Below are positions 22,298 to 34,239 of a DNA stretch of 64,000 bases, one piece after another. Positions within the stretch are counted from its first letter, which is position 1, and each line of letters opens with the position of its first letter. This DNA comes from Hyparrhenia diplandra. Its lineage: Eukaryota; Streptophyta; Magnoliopsida; Poales; Poaceae. The notes below the pieces were generated by a model. The model was given only the letters and a program-made list of their open reading frames with translations, was not told the origin of the DNA and did not search any database. Position numbers and translations under genes: made by a program. The stretch is from the NCBI GenBank assembly GCA_015847255.1, contig JADLZK010005545.1:1-64000 (forward strand), given 5' to 3'.

Positions 22298-24135
22298 GTG
22301 CAAGATATGGCTACTATAGTGTTCAACCATGTTGGGGGAAAGCCACCTCACTTTGATGGTGAGAGTTCTTTTGATCATTGGAAGAGGAAGATGACTATGT
22401 ACCTCGGTTCTATACATGAGAGAGTATTGGAGGTGACGGAGAATGACTATGCCATTCTTGATCCCACCAAGCTCACCGATGAGGATAGAGCAAATCGGAC
22501 TTGCAATCGAATGGCACTCAACACCATATACAATGCCATCGATGCAAAGATATTTGAGGGCATCAAGGACTTGGACCGAGCAAGTGAAGTGTGGACAAGA
22601 TTGAGTGAGACATATGAGGGCACCAAAGTTGTCAAGAGTGCCAAGCTATATGGTCTCAAAAGTGAGTTTGAGACATTCAAGATGAAGGATGGTGAAACAA
22701 TTCTTGAGATGTTTCATCGTCTACAAGTGATTGTCAATGATCTCAAGACATTGGGCTACAAGACACAAGATCAAGACTTTTGTCACAAATTCTTGATTAG
22801 CCTACCTTCAAGATTCAAGATGTTGATTCTCATGCTACAAAGAGATGGGCTTGATTCAAAGAAGCCAAATGATCTACTTGGAGAGGTGTTGACATTTGAC
22901 AAGTATGATCACAACATTGATGAGAAGGAGAAGAAGGAAGAGAAGAAGGTTGAGGAGAAGAAGGCCGTTGCATTCAAGGCATCTTCCACCTCAAACAAGG
23001 GCAAGGCAAAAGCACAAGAAGAAGAGTGTGATGTATCCGGCCTAGAAGAGGTTGATGAAGCTCTTGCCTTGGTTGTCAAGAAATTTGGCACCATGCTCAA
23101 GTACAAGAGAAGATTTGGGAACTACAAGAAGAAGGACACTTCTAAGGGCAATGAAGACAAGAGGCTATGCTGGAAGTGTGATAGTCCCGATCACATCTTT
23201 GAGGATTGTCCTCATAGGAAGGACAAGAACAACAACAAGGACCGTAGAAGGGGCAAGAACAAGGCCACCTTCAAGCAAGGCAAAGACGGTGCATTTGTTG
23301 TGACTTGGGATAGTGATGAGTCCGAAAAAGAAGAAGAGGGCAAGGCTATGATGGCTCTAGTTGATCAAGACAAGCCCTCTCTATTTGACTCATCCTCCGG
23401 TTCATGCTTCATGGCTAAGGCCACAAAGGTATATGATGAACCATCCTCTAATGAAGTAAAATATGATAGTGAGGATGAATATGATGAATCAAATGAACCC
23501 ACTAAAGATGAGATGTTTGAGGCAATGGAACAAGCTAACATTGTTCTCATAGCTAAGGCAAAGGAATGTATGGCCTTGAAAAGAGAGTTGCCTCTCTTGA
23601 AAAGAGCCTTAGGGAGCAAGAAGCATCCTATGAGTGTTTAAAGGAAGAACATGAGGATCTTCAACTTGCTCATACAAAGCTTGAAAAAGCTCATTCTTTG
23701 CTAGTAGCTAAGGGTGACAAGGTTGTCATGGTATCCAAGAGGAATGTTGGTTCAACATGTGACATTATAGATGAACCATTCATAGTTGATGTTGAAGAAC
23801 CACACATACCCTCCACATCCACACCAACCCACTCTACCTCCACTAGTAGTGATGAAAAGGTTTTAGATTCATCATTATTAGTTGAGAATGAGACTCTCAA
23901 GAGAGAGGTGGATGAGCTCACCCACGCCTTGGGTAAGGCATATGGTGGGGATGCCAAGTTGCAAAAGTGCTTGGGTAGCCAAAAGATTTTCCCTAACAAG
24001 GAAGGTCTAGGGTATATCCCCAAGAAGGGCAAGAAGGCTTTTGTGACTCCAAAGCCTAGCTTTGTGAAGAGCAACGGTTCTTATTGCCAAAGATGCAAGC
24101 AAGTTGGGCATCAAGAGCAAAATGTACTAAAATGA
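22298..24135 (+). pseudogene. Gag of the copia element, frameshifted
   Basis: The likely start is the ATG at 22307 (protein 'MATIVFNHVGGKPPHFDG'). The N-terminal two thirds carry the copia gag domain (UBN2-type: 'FDHWKRKMTMYL', 'VWTRLSETYEGT', 'FKMKDGETILEMFHRLQ'), then a lysine/glutamate-rich stretch and a zinc knuckle 'CWKCDSPDHIFEDC' (23168-23209). The frame ends at 23641, but coding continues from about 23575 in another frame with a coiled-coil-like stretch and a second, disrupted knuckle 'CQRCKQVGHQ' (about 24085-24115). Gag builds the cytoplasmic particle and binds element RNA. The frameshift at about 23575-23640 is either real decay or a sequencing indel. Confidence 0.9.
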
Positions 24136-24339
24136 ACACCAACAAGAAAGCAAACAAAGTGCACTCTATTTGTTTTGATTCTTGCTATTTGCTTACCAAG
24201 AGGGAGAATGGTGTGAAGGCAAAGTTCATTGGTACACCAATTGTGGGACCAAAGAAGAAGTCCATTTGGGTGCCAAAGGCTTTGGTGACTAACCTCCAAG
24301 GACCCAAGCAAGGATGGGTACCTAAATCTCATTGATTTG

Positions 24340-24780
24340 ATTTGTAGGTGGATTACAAGTTCGGAGGGAGGCATTGATTCTTGATAGTGGGTGCACTCAA
24401 CACATGACCGTGATGCTAGAATGTTCAACTCTTTTGATACAAGCAAAAGTGGGGGTAGCATCGCATTTGGTGATAATGGTAGAGGCAAGATCAAGGGCCA
24501 TGGCAAGATTGAAATCACAAGTGATTTGAGCATATCCAATGTGGCACATGTTGACAAGGTGAACTTCAACTTGCTCTTGGTTGCACAACTTTGTGACCTT
24601 GGTTTCAAGTGCATATTTGGGGTTGATGACATTGAGGTTATTAGCATGAAAGACTCAAGGTTGATGTTCAAAGGCTTTAGGCATGACAATCTCTATCCAG
24701 TTGACTTTGGCACAAGTGAAGCAAAATTGAGTACATGCTTGCTCTCCAAAATCAAGCATGGGTTGGCTTTGGCATAGAAG
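24340..24780 (+). pseudogene. Protease region of copia pol, frameshifted
   Basis: The aspartic-protease active site D-S-G is seen at 24383-24391 in 'LDSGCTQHMT', and the following sequence 'DARMFNSFDTSKSGGSIAFG' continues in a different frame because of a frameshift just after 24400. The protease would process the gag-pol polyprotein. The region then runs into the gag-pre-integrase segment 'DNLYPVDF'. Confidence 0.85.
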
Positions 24781-25950
24781 ACTAGGACATGTTGGCATGA
24801 AGCAATTGAACAAGCTTGTGAAGCACAACTTAGTGAGAGGCTTGATGGAGTTGAGTTTGAAAAGGATAAACTATGTGGTGCATGTCAAGTTTCCAAGCAA
24901 GCAAGTGGGCAATACTCATCCTAAGAAGAATTTCATGAGCACTTGCAAGCCATTTGAGTTGATGCATATGGATTTATTTGGTCCAACCACATACACTAGC
25001 ATTGGTGGAAATAAATATGGATTTGTGATTATGGATGATTTCACTAGATACACATGGGTATTCTTTCTCAATGACAAGAGTGACACATATTCAATCTTCA
25101 AGACATTTCTCAAGCAAGTGTGCAATGAATATGATGTTACCATCAAGAAAGTGAGAAGTGACAATGGTAGTGAGTTCAAGAATACAAGAATTGAAGAACT
25201 TTGCAATGATTATGGCATCAAACATGAGTTCTCACCTACCTACACACCACAATCCAATGGCTTGGTTGAGAGGAAGAATAGGACTCTCATGGACATGGCA
25301 AGATCAATGCTTAGTGAATATGATGTGAGCCAATCATTTTGGGTCAAGCAATCAACACCGCATGCTACTACATCAACCGATTGTATTGTCATCCAATGAT
25401 GGGCATGACACCCTATGAGCTCTTGAATGGAAGAAAGCCAAGCATTGCTTACTTTAGAGTCTTTGGTTGCAAATGCTACATATTGAAGAAAGGCACTAGA
25501 TTGGGCAAGTTTGACAAGAAATGTGATGAGGGATTCTTGCTTGGTTATTCCACTACAAGCAAAGCATATAGAGTGTGGAATAGCACTAGTGGTCAACTTG
25601 AGGAAGTGCATGATGTTGAGTTTGATGAAACCAATGGGTCTCAAGATGAAGAAGAAAATCACAATGATGTTGGTGGAACTCAATTGGTAGATGCAATGAA
25701 GAACATGGACATTGGGCACATCAAGCCAACTCAAGTAATTGATGTTGATGATGACAAAGATCAAGTGCTCTCATCTCCAATGGGTCAAGCTAGTGGTTCT
25801 CAAGTACAAGATCAACAAGCTAGTAAATCTTCTCAAGTGCAAGGCACATCAAGTGATCAACCAAGTTCAAGCAATCAACTACCAATACTCCAAAACACAA
25901 GTGTTGCTAGAGATCACCCAATTGATCAAATTGTTGGTGACATTGCAAGT
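24758..25950 (+). pseudogene. Integrase region of copia pol, frameshifted
   Basis: The pre-integrase zinc-binding motif starts 'LWHRRLGHVGMKQL'; its second half ('CGAC', about 24875) is readable only in another frame because of a local shift. The rve core has D in 'MHMDLFG', D in 'VRSDNGSEF' and E in 'GLVERKNRT', giving an intact D, D-35-E pattern. A frameshift near 25340-25370 moves the C-terminal part to the frame with 'MTPYELLNGRKPSIAYFRVF'. Integrase would insert the cDNA into chromosomal DNA. The tail at 25620-25950 is acidic and low in complexity, as is usual between integrase and RT in this lineage. Confidence 0.9.
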
Positions 25951-25989
25951 GGAGTACAAACAAGAGGAAGACTTGCGGCATTTTGTGAG

Positions 25990-27550
25990 CACTTTGCATT
26001 TGTGTCACAAGAAGAGCCTGAGAAGATTGATGATGCCATGAAAGATGAAGAATGGGTATTGGCAATGCAAGAGGAGCTAAATAACTTTGAGAGGAATGAA
26101 GTATGGGAGTTGGTGGAAAGACCAACCAACTATAATGTCATTGGAACCAAGTGGGTGTTCAAAAATAAGCAAGATCAAGATGGCATTGTGGTTAGGAACA
26201 AAGCAAGACTAGTTGCACAAGGCTACACTCAAGTTGAGGGTCTTGACTTTGGAGAAACATTTGCTCCTAAGTGGTGGCAAGATTAGAGGCAATAAGAATT
26301 TATTAGCCTATGCATGTGCCCATGACATCAAGCTATACCAAATGGATGTGAAGAGTGCATTTCTCAATGGATTCATCAATGAGCTTGTGTATGTTGAGCA
26401 ACCTCCCGGCTTTGAAGATTATCATCATCCCAACCATGTCTACAAGCTAAAGAAGGCATTGTATGGCTTGAAGCAAGCACCTAGAGCATGGTATGAGAGG
26501 TTGAGAGACTTCCTACTCAAGAAAGGCTTCAAGATGGGAAAGGCCGACACTACTCTCTTCACCAAGAAGATTGGCAATGATTTGTTCATCTTGCAAATAT
26601 ATGTGGATGATATCATATTTGGATCAACAAATCAAGCATATTGTGAAGAGTTTGCAAAAATGATGGCCAAAGAGTTTGAAATGTCTATGCTTGGAGAGCT
26701 CACTTATTTCCTTGGACTTCAAATCAAGCAAATGAAGAATGGTACATTCATTAGCCAAGGCAAATACATAAGAGACATGCTCAAGAAGTTTGATATACAA
26801 GATGCAAAGGGCATAACAACACCAATGGGTACAAGTGGCACCCTAGACCAAGATCTCAAAGGCAACATGGTTGATCAAAAGCTATTTCGGTCATTGATTG
26901 GTAGTCTACTCTATGTGACCGCATCAAGACCGGATGTCATGTTTAGTGTGTGCTTGTGTGCAAGATTCCAATCCTCACCAAGAGAGAGCCATTACAAGGC
27001 CGCAAAGAGAATATTGAGGTACTTGAAGCATACACAAGATGTTGGCTTATGGTATCCTAAGGGATCTAGTTTTGAGCTTATTGGATATTCGGACTCTGAC
27101 TATGGTGGTTGCAAGATCAATAGAAGAAGCACTAGTGGGACTTGTCAATTTCTTGGAAGACCTCTTGTCTCATGGTCCTCAAAGAAGCAAACAAGTGTGA
27201 CACTCTCTACCGCCCCCGAATATGTGAGTGCGGGGAGTTGTTGTTGCCAACTACTTTGGATGAGGTCCACATTGAAGGACTATGGATTTGACTTCAACAA
27301 AGTACCCTTGTATTGTGACAATGAGAGTGCTTGCAAGATGACTCAAAATCCGGTGCAACATACAAGAACCAAGCACATAGATATAAGGCACCATTTCATT
27401 AGAGAGCATCAACAACAAGGAGATATTGCAATCCATCCAATTGGTACCGAAGATCAACTTGCCGATATATTTACCAAGCCACTTGATGAGAGGAGATTTT
27501 GCAAGCTTAGAAATGAATTGAACATTCTTGACTTCTCCAATATGAGTTGA
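25990..27550 (+). pseudogene. Reverse transcriptase and RNase H of copia pol
   Basis: RT begins with 'WVLAMQEELNNFERNEVWEL' and 'TKWVFKNKQDQDG', then breaks at about 26270 where a few extra bases destroy the usual 'FAPVARLEAIR' phrase. It resumes with 'YQMDVKSAFLNG', 'KKALYGLKQAPRAWY' and the catalytic 'YVDD' (26600-26611). RNase H follows with 'GYSDSDYGG', 'DNESA' and 'HIDIRHHFIRE', ending at the stop at 27548-27550. The usual 'TAEAEY' phrase reads 'STAPEY', a loss of an acidic residue. RT copies element RNA into DNA in the particle. Apart from the break and that change, this part is well preserved, which suggests a fairly young insertion. Confidence 0.93.
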
Positions 27551-28584
27551 ATGCACCCCACATATGTGACATGCCTCTCCACCGAGCCAAAGCAAAGGTG
27601 AAATTGTTTGACATGTCATCATAATATCTAAGGACTTGCTAGATCATCTAGACATACAACTTGTCCTTTAGGTTGCATTCATGGAAAAGCAATGAATTTC
27701 AATGTATATGTGCCATCTTATATGCTTGATTGATCTAGTGATGACATATGACATGCTTGTGGGCTTGCAATCTCAAGTGTTGAATTTGGATATATTGTCA
27801 AATATGTGGTTCAACATAGACATGATAACCCTCCATTGAGGTGTGAAGAAGCTTGTCTTTGGTTCAAACCGAATTACATGTATGGCAAGCTATCCAAATT
27901 TGGCCAAATTTGAAAACTAATCTTTCCAATATCAAAAGAACCCGATCAATCCTTTTATGTCAATTGTTGACAAAGAGGGAGAGATTAGTGCATAAAGATT
28001 AGAAGGGGATCAAAATTTTTGAAAGCACACAAGTAGGGGAGCAAGCTCATAAGCCATTTGTTGCATTTGTTTGTGCACTAACATATGACTTGCTCTTGCA
28101 CATGTATTTAAATTCCATATATACATGCTTGTGTGATGTATGCTAGTGATAACTTGATTGACGGTTGATCAACTAGCATGCTTAAGTGATATCTAGACAT
28201 TTTGATTTCCGCTCTAAATTCAAGTACCCATGCTTATAATATGATCTCACGAGGTACTTTGAGTTTTTGATGAAATATCTAGTTGTCCATGATGCTTGTA
28301 TGGTGAGAAAGGCGCAACTCGATTGGTATCACGCTTCAAAGGTCCATTCTCTCACCTTAAGCATCATTTTGGTAACATGGCTCACTCCCTAATTTCAATA
28401 TTCATACATGTATGCAAAGCCTATACCAAACTCTAGGCATACATGTAGGGGAGCTCACGCTACCAAAACCAAATTTATTATGTTTGTCCAATCCTATGAT
28501 TGTAAGCAAAATGCTTGACAACCATGATAGGTTCAAAAAAACCCTTAATCATAAAATCTTTTATGCGGGTTGTCACCAATTACC
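27551..28584 (+). other. Non-coding 3' region of the copia element
   Basis: About 1 kb between the pol stop and the polypurine tract. No env-like frame is supported. Confidence 0.75.
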
Positions 28585-28598
28585 AAAAAGGGGGAGAT
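28585..28598 (+). other. Polypurine tract
   Basis: 'aaaaagggggagat' directly precedes the 3' LTR. Confidence 0.9.
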
Positions 28599-30326
28599 TG
28601 AAGATCTCTAGATTGGTTTTGGCTAATTGATGACATCCTTAGACTAATCTCTCTATGCTAAGTGTTGTTTTAGTTGGAGATTGGTCAAGCCAAGGTTTGT
28701 GCATGATGGTCATGGTGAGTGGATCGAGATGGTTCAATTGACGATCAAGTGCATGACTTGAGTGGATGGTGGATCAAAATGGGCTCAAGGCAAAGGTATA
28801 TCCATAGGGCCATTTTGATTTTACACTCAAGACACCATAGAGGGTGTGAGTGATTATAGGATCGATAAGCCGTACTATAAAGAGGGAAAACTATCGCACA
28901 TATCGATCCACATGTGCCTCTAGGTTCAAAATCATTTGCATGCATTCTAACCTAGAGAGCTAACTCCGCCCTTGATGGAAAATATTTTCAAAATGCTAAC
29001 ACATGGTGTCGGGTGCTCTTCGACACGTGTCGGCAACAAGAATCAAGTGACGGAAGTTGGTTTGGAGCAAAGGCGAAGGAACGACAACAAAACGACGGAA
29101 TTTCGCAGCTCGGCAGACCGGTGACCGACTCTCGGCGACCGAAGCACGAAGCTTCGACCGACGCACCGGTGACCACGCCCCCGCAGAGAGCATGTTTTCA
29201 TGACTTCGCCTCGGCGACCGGACGCCGCCGAGCCCGGATGCATCCGTGCTGACCGGACGCGACCGATCGGACGGACGCGGACCGGACGCTGCTCAGGGGG
29301 GTTGAGCGGTCCCGTGGGGGTTTGTCGGTTGTGGACCGGACCCACCGACCGGACTCACCGGTGAGTCCGTCAAGGCCCGGCCAGGCTGATTTGTGCGTGG
29401 TTTGCACCCCAATGGGCACATTTCGTGGTGGGGGTATTTATACCCCTTTGGCCGGTTCTAGGAGGTCTCTTGGTCATTTTGAATCAATCCTAACACCTCT
29501 AGAGCTGAGCACACATCCTCCTCCTCACCTCCCTTTGCTTGAGAGCATTCATTCTAGTGAGTTGAGGTGATTCAAGTGCACATTGCTTTGATCTTTGCAT
29601 CTAGTGGCACTTGTGGATCGTTGTGAGCCGGTGGATTTCCATTTGCTTTGGGGAGCACCACCCCTAGCCGGCTTGGTGATTGGTGGAGGCGTTGGCAAGA
29701 GTTGGTGATTGTTCTTGGCCACCTCCGGTGATTTGTGAGAGGATCACACACTCCTCATCGGGAAGACAAAGTGTGAGTAATCTATTGCTCGTGTCTTGGG
29801 TACCTCTCATTTGCTTTGGGTGTGATAAGCCTAAAGGCATTTGGCTTGGAGTGAGCTCCACATCAACCCACACGTGAGAAGGTCAAGACACAACGGAGAT
29901 CAGCTTGAGGGTGCTCAAGTGAACTTCGGGTTAAATCGTGTGTCTCCATTTGTCTCTTTGTGATTGGCTTCAATTTGGTTATCACATTGATTCACTCCCG
30001 GTGATTGGATTGACTAACCCCGACATTGTGGTATAACCCTTCTACACTCTTGCATTACTTTCATAGTTAGTGTGCTAGTGTAGTTTGAGTAGACTTGCTT
30101 AGTCGCTAGAGTAATTAGCTTGTTCACCTAGTGGTAAAGTAGTGACATAGCCCTTGAGTGTGAACTAGAGATCATAGCAACTAGAATTGTCAATAGGAGG
30201 CTTGCCGACAAGTAGAGCTAGAGCAAACGCGTTTATAGCCTTTTGTTATTCTAACAAGTTTGTCTAGTGTTTTGTAGAAAATTTTATTAGGCTATTCACC
30301 CCCCTCTAGCCATTTAGGACCTTTCA
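28599..30326 (+). repeat. 3' LTR of the copia element
   Basis: TATA box 'tatttata' at 29435-29442; ends match the 5' LTR. Followed by TSD 'acccc'. Confidence 0.95.
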
Positions 30327-30331
30327 ACCCC

Positions 30332-31429
30332 TCAAAACCCTAATACATTATTCAGTCTAGAATAGATCCTTTGTAATTAGAGAGAGTTGATTAGCAAATA
30401 GGGTTTCCAGAGATCAGAGATTAGAGAGCTCTAGTTCTTTAAGATTATATAGTATTAGACAATCTATTAGAGATTCAAGTAAGAGTTCAAGCGTTGCTCA
30501 AGACTTCAGACTGTTATTATTAGAGATTCGTAATACCTCTTATTCGATTTCTCATTATCACTTTGCTTTATTTTATCATATTATTATTTGTTATGTTCTT
30601 AGTTTATTTGGATTGATATTAGATGTAGTTCTAGTTAATGATTATTGTATGCATAAGATTGTGGACAACTTAGCTTTATTCTCGAGGGAGCTAAGTCGTA
30701 AGTTATATGTAGGCATGGTGCTTAGATATAAGTTATTTATGGATGCCCTCTATATTCCAGGTCGTGGATCGTAGGGATGACAGCCCTATTGAGTCCTCTC
30801 AGTATTCCTCCCTCCGTATATAGAACTGGTAGAACGCGGTCATGATGGAGGTTAAGTGGATGCTTTATAAAAACCCTTTCAATGATGTTCCTTTTGCTAT
30901 ATGATATTGATTTGACTGTGCTATGGATGAAGATATTTTATTTGTTATGCTCTAACTTAATGATTAATAGTTATTTAGATGTCTTTTTCTCAAGAATAGT
31001 TATGATTGTCTTTATCGCAATAGATGAGCTTCTATATCAAGAGAAGTTATGATTGTCTCTAGAATACCCTTTTATCATTTACCATTTACCATTTATCTTT
31101 TATTATTAGAAAACTCATAAATATTATTTATTGTTATTCATCTTTATTATCTTTGATATATTTATTATCTTTATTATTTTACTTACCCTGCTAAAGTATT
31201 GGAATGATTGATTTATTATAAGTAGTGTTTTTATATTGATTTATTATGAGTCATATGAATGTTGCCTCATAGTTCTTCCTTTGGGAAAATATAATTTACT
31301 TATACCTGGAATACTCTAGGTGAAGTGCTACAATGGTATAGAGTTTATTTTTAAAACATATCTCGTGTGCTTATGGATATAAATTATTTTTATATATGTG
31401 ACTAGTAAGTGTAGATTTATTTTATACCA
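30332..31429 (+). repeat. LTR of the second Athila relative, right piece
   Basis: It continues the LTR that ends at 20512. Words such as 'ggatgacagccctatt' (30775) and 'ctaggtgaagtgctacaatgg' (about 31316) match the downstream half of the 8227-9628 LTR. The sequence just after 31429 resembles a degraded primer site. Confidence 0.6.
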
Positions 31430-31437
31430 AGTATTTC

Positions 31438-31453
31438 TAGGAGCCGTTGCAAG
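31438..31453 (+). other. Degraded tRNA-Asp-type primer site
   Basis: 'taggagccgttgcaagg' aligns with 'tggcgccgttgccgg' of the element at 9637 with a few changes. If real, this LTR acted as a 5' LTR for an element whose body has been lost to the right. Confidence 0.45.
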
Positions 31454-31499
31454 GATAGGTTTTCTTTCTACCTTATAGCAACAATGTTTAGAAATGCCA

Positions 31500-32300
31500 A
31501 TAGTTAATAAAATAAAAAGCCGATGAGCACAAATGCATGCCCATCCGCCCCTCCCGCCGTGTAGCGCACCGCCGCAGGGGCACGGCCCCGCCGACACACA
31601 CATGACCCCCTGCTCCGTGGCGTGGCCCTAGCCACCATGGAGCTCTTCCATCACCGTGGAGCTTGGTGGAGCCAAATCTATCGTTGTAGAGCTTGGTGGA
31701 GCTAGATCCGCCGCCGAGGACATCGGTGGTGCTAGATCCGCCACATGGGAGCTCAGTGGAGATACATCCACCGCAGGTGCCATCGGTGAAAGCTAGATCC
31801 ACACGCACGCAGCCACTAGCCACCGGGGTGCGTGTGACCACTGCTGCCTATGTGAGCGGGCCCTCACCGCCAACCTGAGGCCACCAGCCCACCAGGAGAG
31901 CAAAGGGGGAGAAGAGAGAGAGAGCGTCATCACCGGGAGCTGAGAGAACAAGAGAGAGATAGTTGAGAGAGAGGGGGGAGATGAGGCCTCCAAACCCTAA
32001 CTCGGCTCGGCCTCGAGCCAATTTTTTGAGACAGGCCTCTTAAGAGGTTTGCCTCCAAAAATGGAGAAAGCCTCACCTCCGTAAATACATTTTAGGAGAC
32101 AAAGCGATATCCGACACCGCATAAATAAAACGCCCACATCCGTACATCCATTTTTGCGAGAAGGACAATGGTGACCACCCTAGTAAATAAAATGCCCGCC
32201 TCCGAAAGTCCTCGTGTATTTTAGGAGATGGTTGAATTTTATGACCACTGCGTTAATGTTTGGGCGGTGTCTCGCAAAATCATTTTTTAGTATTGTGGTG
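31500..32300. mobile_element. Decayed CACTA-like element end
   Basis: A GC-rich block with a degenerate ~30-40-bp tandem repeat ('gagcttggtggagctagatcc' type, 31650-31805) is followed by a region with repeated 'gagac..tccg' words. It ends in 'gtattgtggtg' at 32300, whose complement CACCACAATAC is close to a CACTACAA terminus. The left end is not found, so this is tentative. Confidence 0.4.
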
Positions 32301-32579
32301 ATGGGATTATCAAAGCCGGTTCGTATGAACATTGGCATTGATAACTATCACAATCGGCCAAGATTAGCAACAAGGCGATGATAGTCCATCATCATAGACA
32401 ATTCACACAACCAACAGCGTGTGATGATGTGCTCATCATCACTACATGGCTCGCCAGATGAACCCGCGGTGAACACGGTTTTGGCCATTAGCTTGTTGTA
32501 TGATACGGTGGTGATAACCATGCCGCAAACACAATAAAATTCACAACTTTTTGAAACAAAAGCATGTGAAAACAAACTT

Positions 32580-33135
32580 TGTACCAAATTTATAGCTCTT
32601 GACAAGATCTACAACTTTGCGCTTGATGACTTTTTCATTTGAAATCATTTAAGGTCCCATAATTCTGTTTAGAGCTCTCAAATTTTGAAATTCAATTCTT
32701 TTGAATTGTGCAAACAACCTTAGATGGAAAAATGACCAGAGTTTAAGTTGTAGATCTCGATGGGATCTACAAATTTGTAGTTGATAACTTCTTCATTAGA
32801 GATCACTATAGTCTCAAATTTGTATTTGAAGTTCTAAAATTTTAAAATTCAAATTTTTCTAATGACCTCAGATGGAACATCAAACAAAACCAACATTGTA
32901 GATCTCGATGAGAACTATAAATTTATAGTTGACGACTTTTTCATTTGAAAAAAATGAGGTCCCAAAAGTATGGCGTAAATTTCGACAAATTGAAATTCAA
33001 ATTTGTCAAACGACCTCGGATGGCTTAAAACGACCAAAACCAAAGTTGTTGATCTTGATTAAAGCAACAAATTTGTAGTTGACAACTTTTTTCATCTGAA
33101 GTCATTTGGGGTCTTAAATATTCATTTTAAAATCT
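32580..33135. repeat. About four tandem copies of the ~146-bp module
   Basis: Units start near 32580, 32734, 32881 and 33027. Each contains 'gtagatctcgatgagatc'-like, 'gttgacaactttttcattt'-like and 'aaattcaaatttgtcaa'-like words ending in 'gacctcggatgg'. Confidence 0.7.
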
Positions 33136-33180
33136 AAAAAAGTGAACACTATGGGAATGGATATGCCATGGACACAAGTG

Positions 33181-33253
33181 ACTTGGGGGTGGAGTGGTTA
33201 GAGAAGCTATGCATGAGGATGCATGTCTTAGGTTCGAACCTGACCACTCAAGC
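33181..33253 (+). other. tRNA-like sequence (relic)
   Basis: A D-arm-like 'gtggagtggttagagaagc' and a B-box 'aggttcgaacct' with a paired T-stem are visible; the acceptor stem is not. Same relative position as 1008-1080. Confidence 0.5.
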
Positions 33254-33659
33254 AGCGCCGAATTTTCACACGACCGGCTTGTGACTTTTTGCGGGCTTCT
33301 CAAGATTAAAACAGAATATTTTTGCTATTTTTGGCCTATCATTTGGATTTCTAGAAACAATCACCACTAACGGTCCATGTTACCAGCCGCCAGTGATAAC
33401 CTAGTATCACCGCTGGTTTCAAACCGTCGATGACGACCATGGTCATACTCGTCATTGGAGTGTAGGGATAGAACTGAGGGTTGACTCAATTAGTTCTAAT
33501 GGGCGAGGGGTTAGGAAGGATCGGTGATGTACAAGTAGAACTACTGTTCAGGATCTTATTTTCCCTAGATTGGCACCAAATGTTGAACTAAAGGTTTGTG
33601 TAATCATTCTCGTAGAAGATTTCTTATTCGACGATGAAGCGCTAGCTTGTGGGGAAGCC

Positions 33660-34234
33660 TGTTAGAAATAATCACGTCATGGTGTGTCCCTGGCGTGTAT
33701 GTGTCTGTGTTAGGCTGCGGCGCATCCATGGCGCATGGTGTTGTGCGGCGTCAGGCTGCGTCCTTGGCGTAGAGTGTCCAGCTCGTGTACGTGCATGTGT
33801 GCGTCACGTACACGGGTTTCAGTTGTGGTACGTGTGTGTCACGTATGGGTCCAGGAAGTTGTAGGATTGCTGCAACGTCTGTTGGAGTTTGTTAGTTTGT
33901 TTAGGCAGTTAGAGGTATAGGTGTGCGTGGTGCCGATCTGCATGTAGATGGCCGCGTCGTCCGGGAGAGCGAATGGCTCACGACAACGTTGTGCAGGTCA
34001 TGCGGATCATGGCAGGAAGGCCGGACGTGGAGGCGTGCTCCTGGCAAGTCCGTGGCCTATTTGTAGCCCCTGCGCTCCTCTGTTTTAGTTTGCCAAAGTC
34101 CAGTGAATAAGAAAGCCAACATACAGGCCGTGTGTGCGGCCGGGGCGTTCGTCGCCATTTCCGTGTGTTCTCTGTTCATCTTCTTCCTTCTCCGTCTGTG
34201 CGTGAGAGAGTGAAGTTCCTGGGCAAAGTTAACA
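33660..34234 (+). repeat. Solo LTR, 575 bp, TSD 'aagcc'
   Basis: The ends TGTTAG and TTAACA form the usual short inverted TG/CA repeat (TGTTA/TAACA), and 'aagcc' flanks both sides (33655-33659, 34235-34239). No internal region exists, so an LTR-LTR recombination removed the body. The TGTTA ends are common in copia LTRs (inference). Confidence 0.88.
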
Positions 34235-34239
34235 AAGCC

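Larger units (their letters stand above)
20508..30331 (+). mobile_element. SIRE/Maximus-like Ty1/copia retrotransposon, TSD 'acccc'
   Basis: Two LTRs of 1735 and 1728 bp (20513-22247 and 28599-30326) start TGAAGATCTC and end GACCTTTCA, flanked by 'acccc' (20508-20512, 30327-30331). An initiator-Met-tRNA primer site follows the 5' LTR, and an 'aaaaagggggagat' tract precedes the 3' LTR. The interior carries gag then protease, integrase, RT and RNase H in the Ty1/copia order. The long gag with a coiled-coil extension and ~1 kb between pol and the 3' LTR suit the SIRE/Maximus lineage (inference). At least six frameshifts break the frame. It lies inside the LTR of an older Athila relative. Confidence 0.95.
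32301..33470. mobile_element. Non-autonomous DNA transposon derivative, ends unclear
   Basis: No coding frame. It carries four copies of the ~146-bp module and a tRNA-like box in the same order as the CACTA element at 6-1540. GC-rich palindromic words ('accagccgccagtgataac', about 33383) lie near its right side. I could not find matching termini or a TSD. Confidence 0.45.

Noticed and set aside
32580..33135. CRISPR array
   Set aside because: The units are long diverged tandem copies without spacers, in a plant transposon.
33181..33253. A functional tRNA gene
   Set aside because: Same reason as 1008-1080: only the D- and T-arm-like parts are visible.
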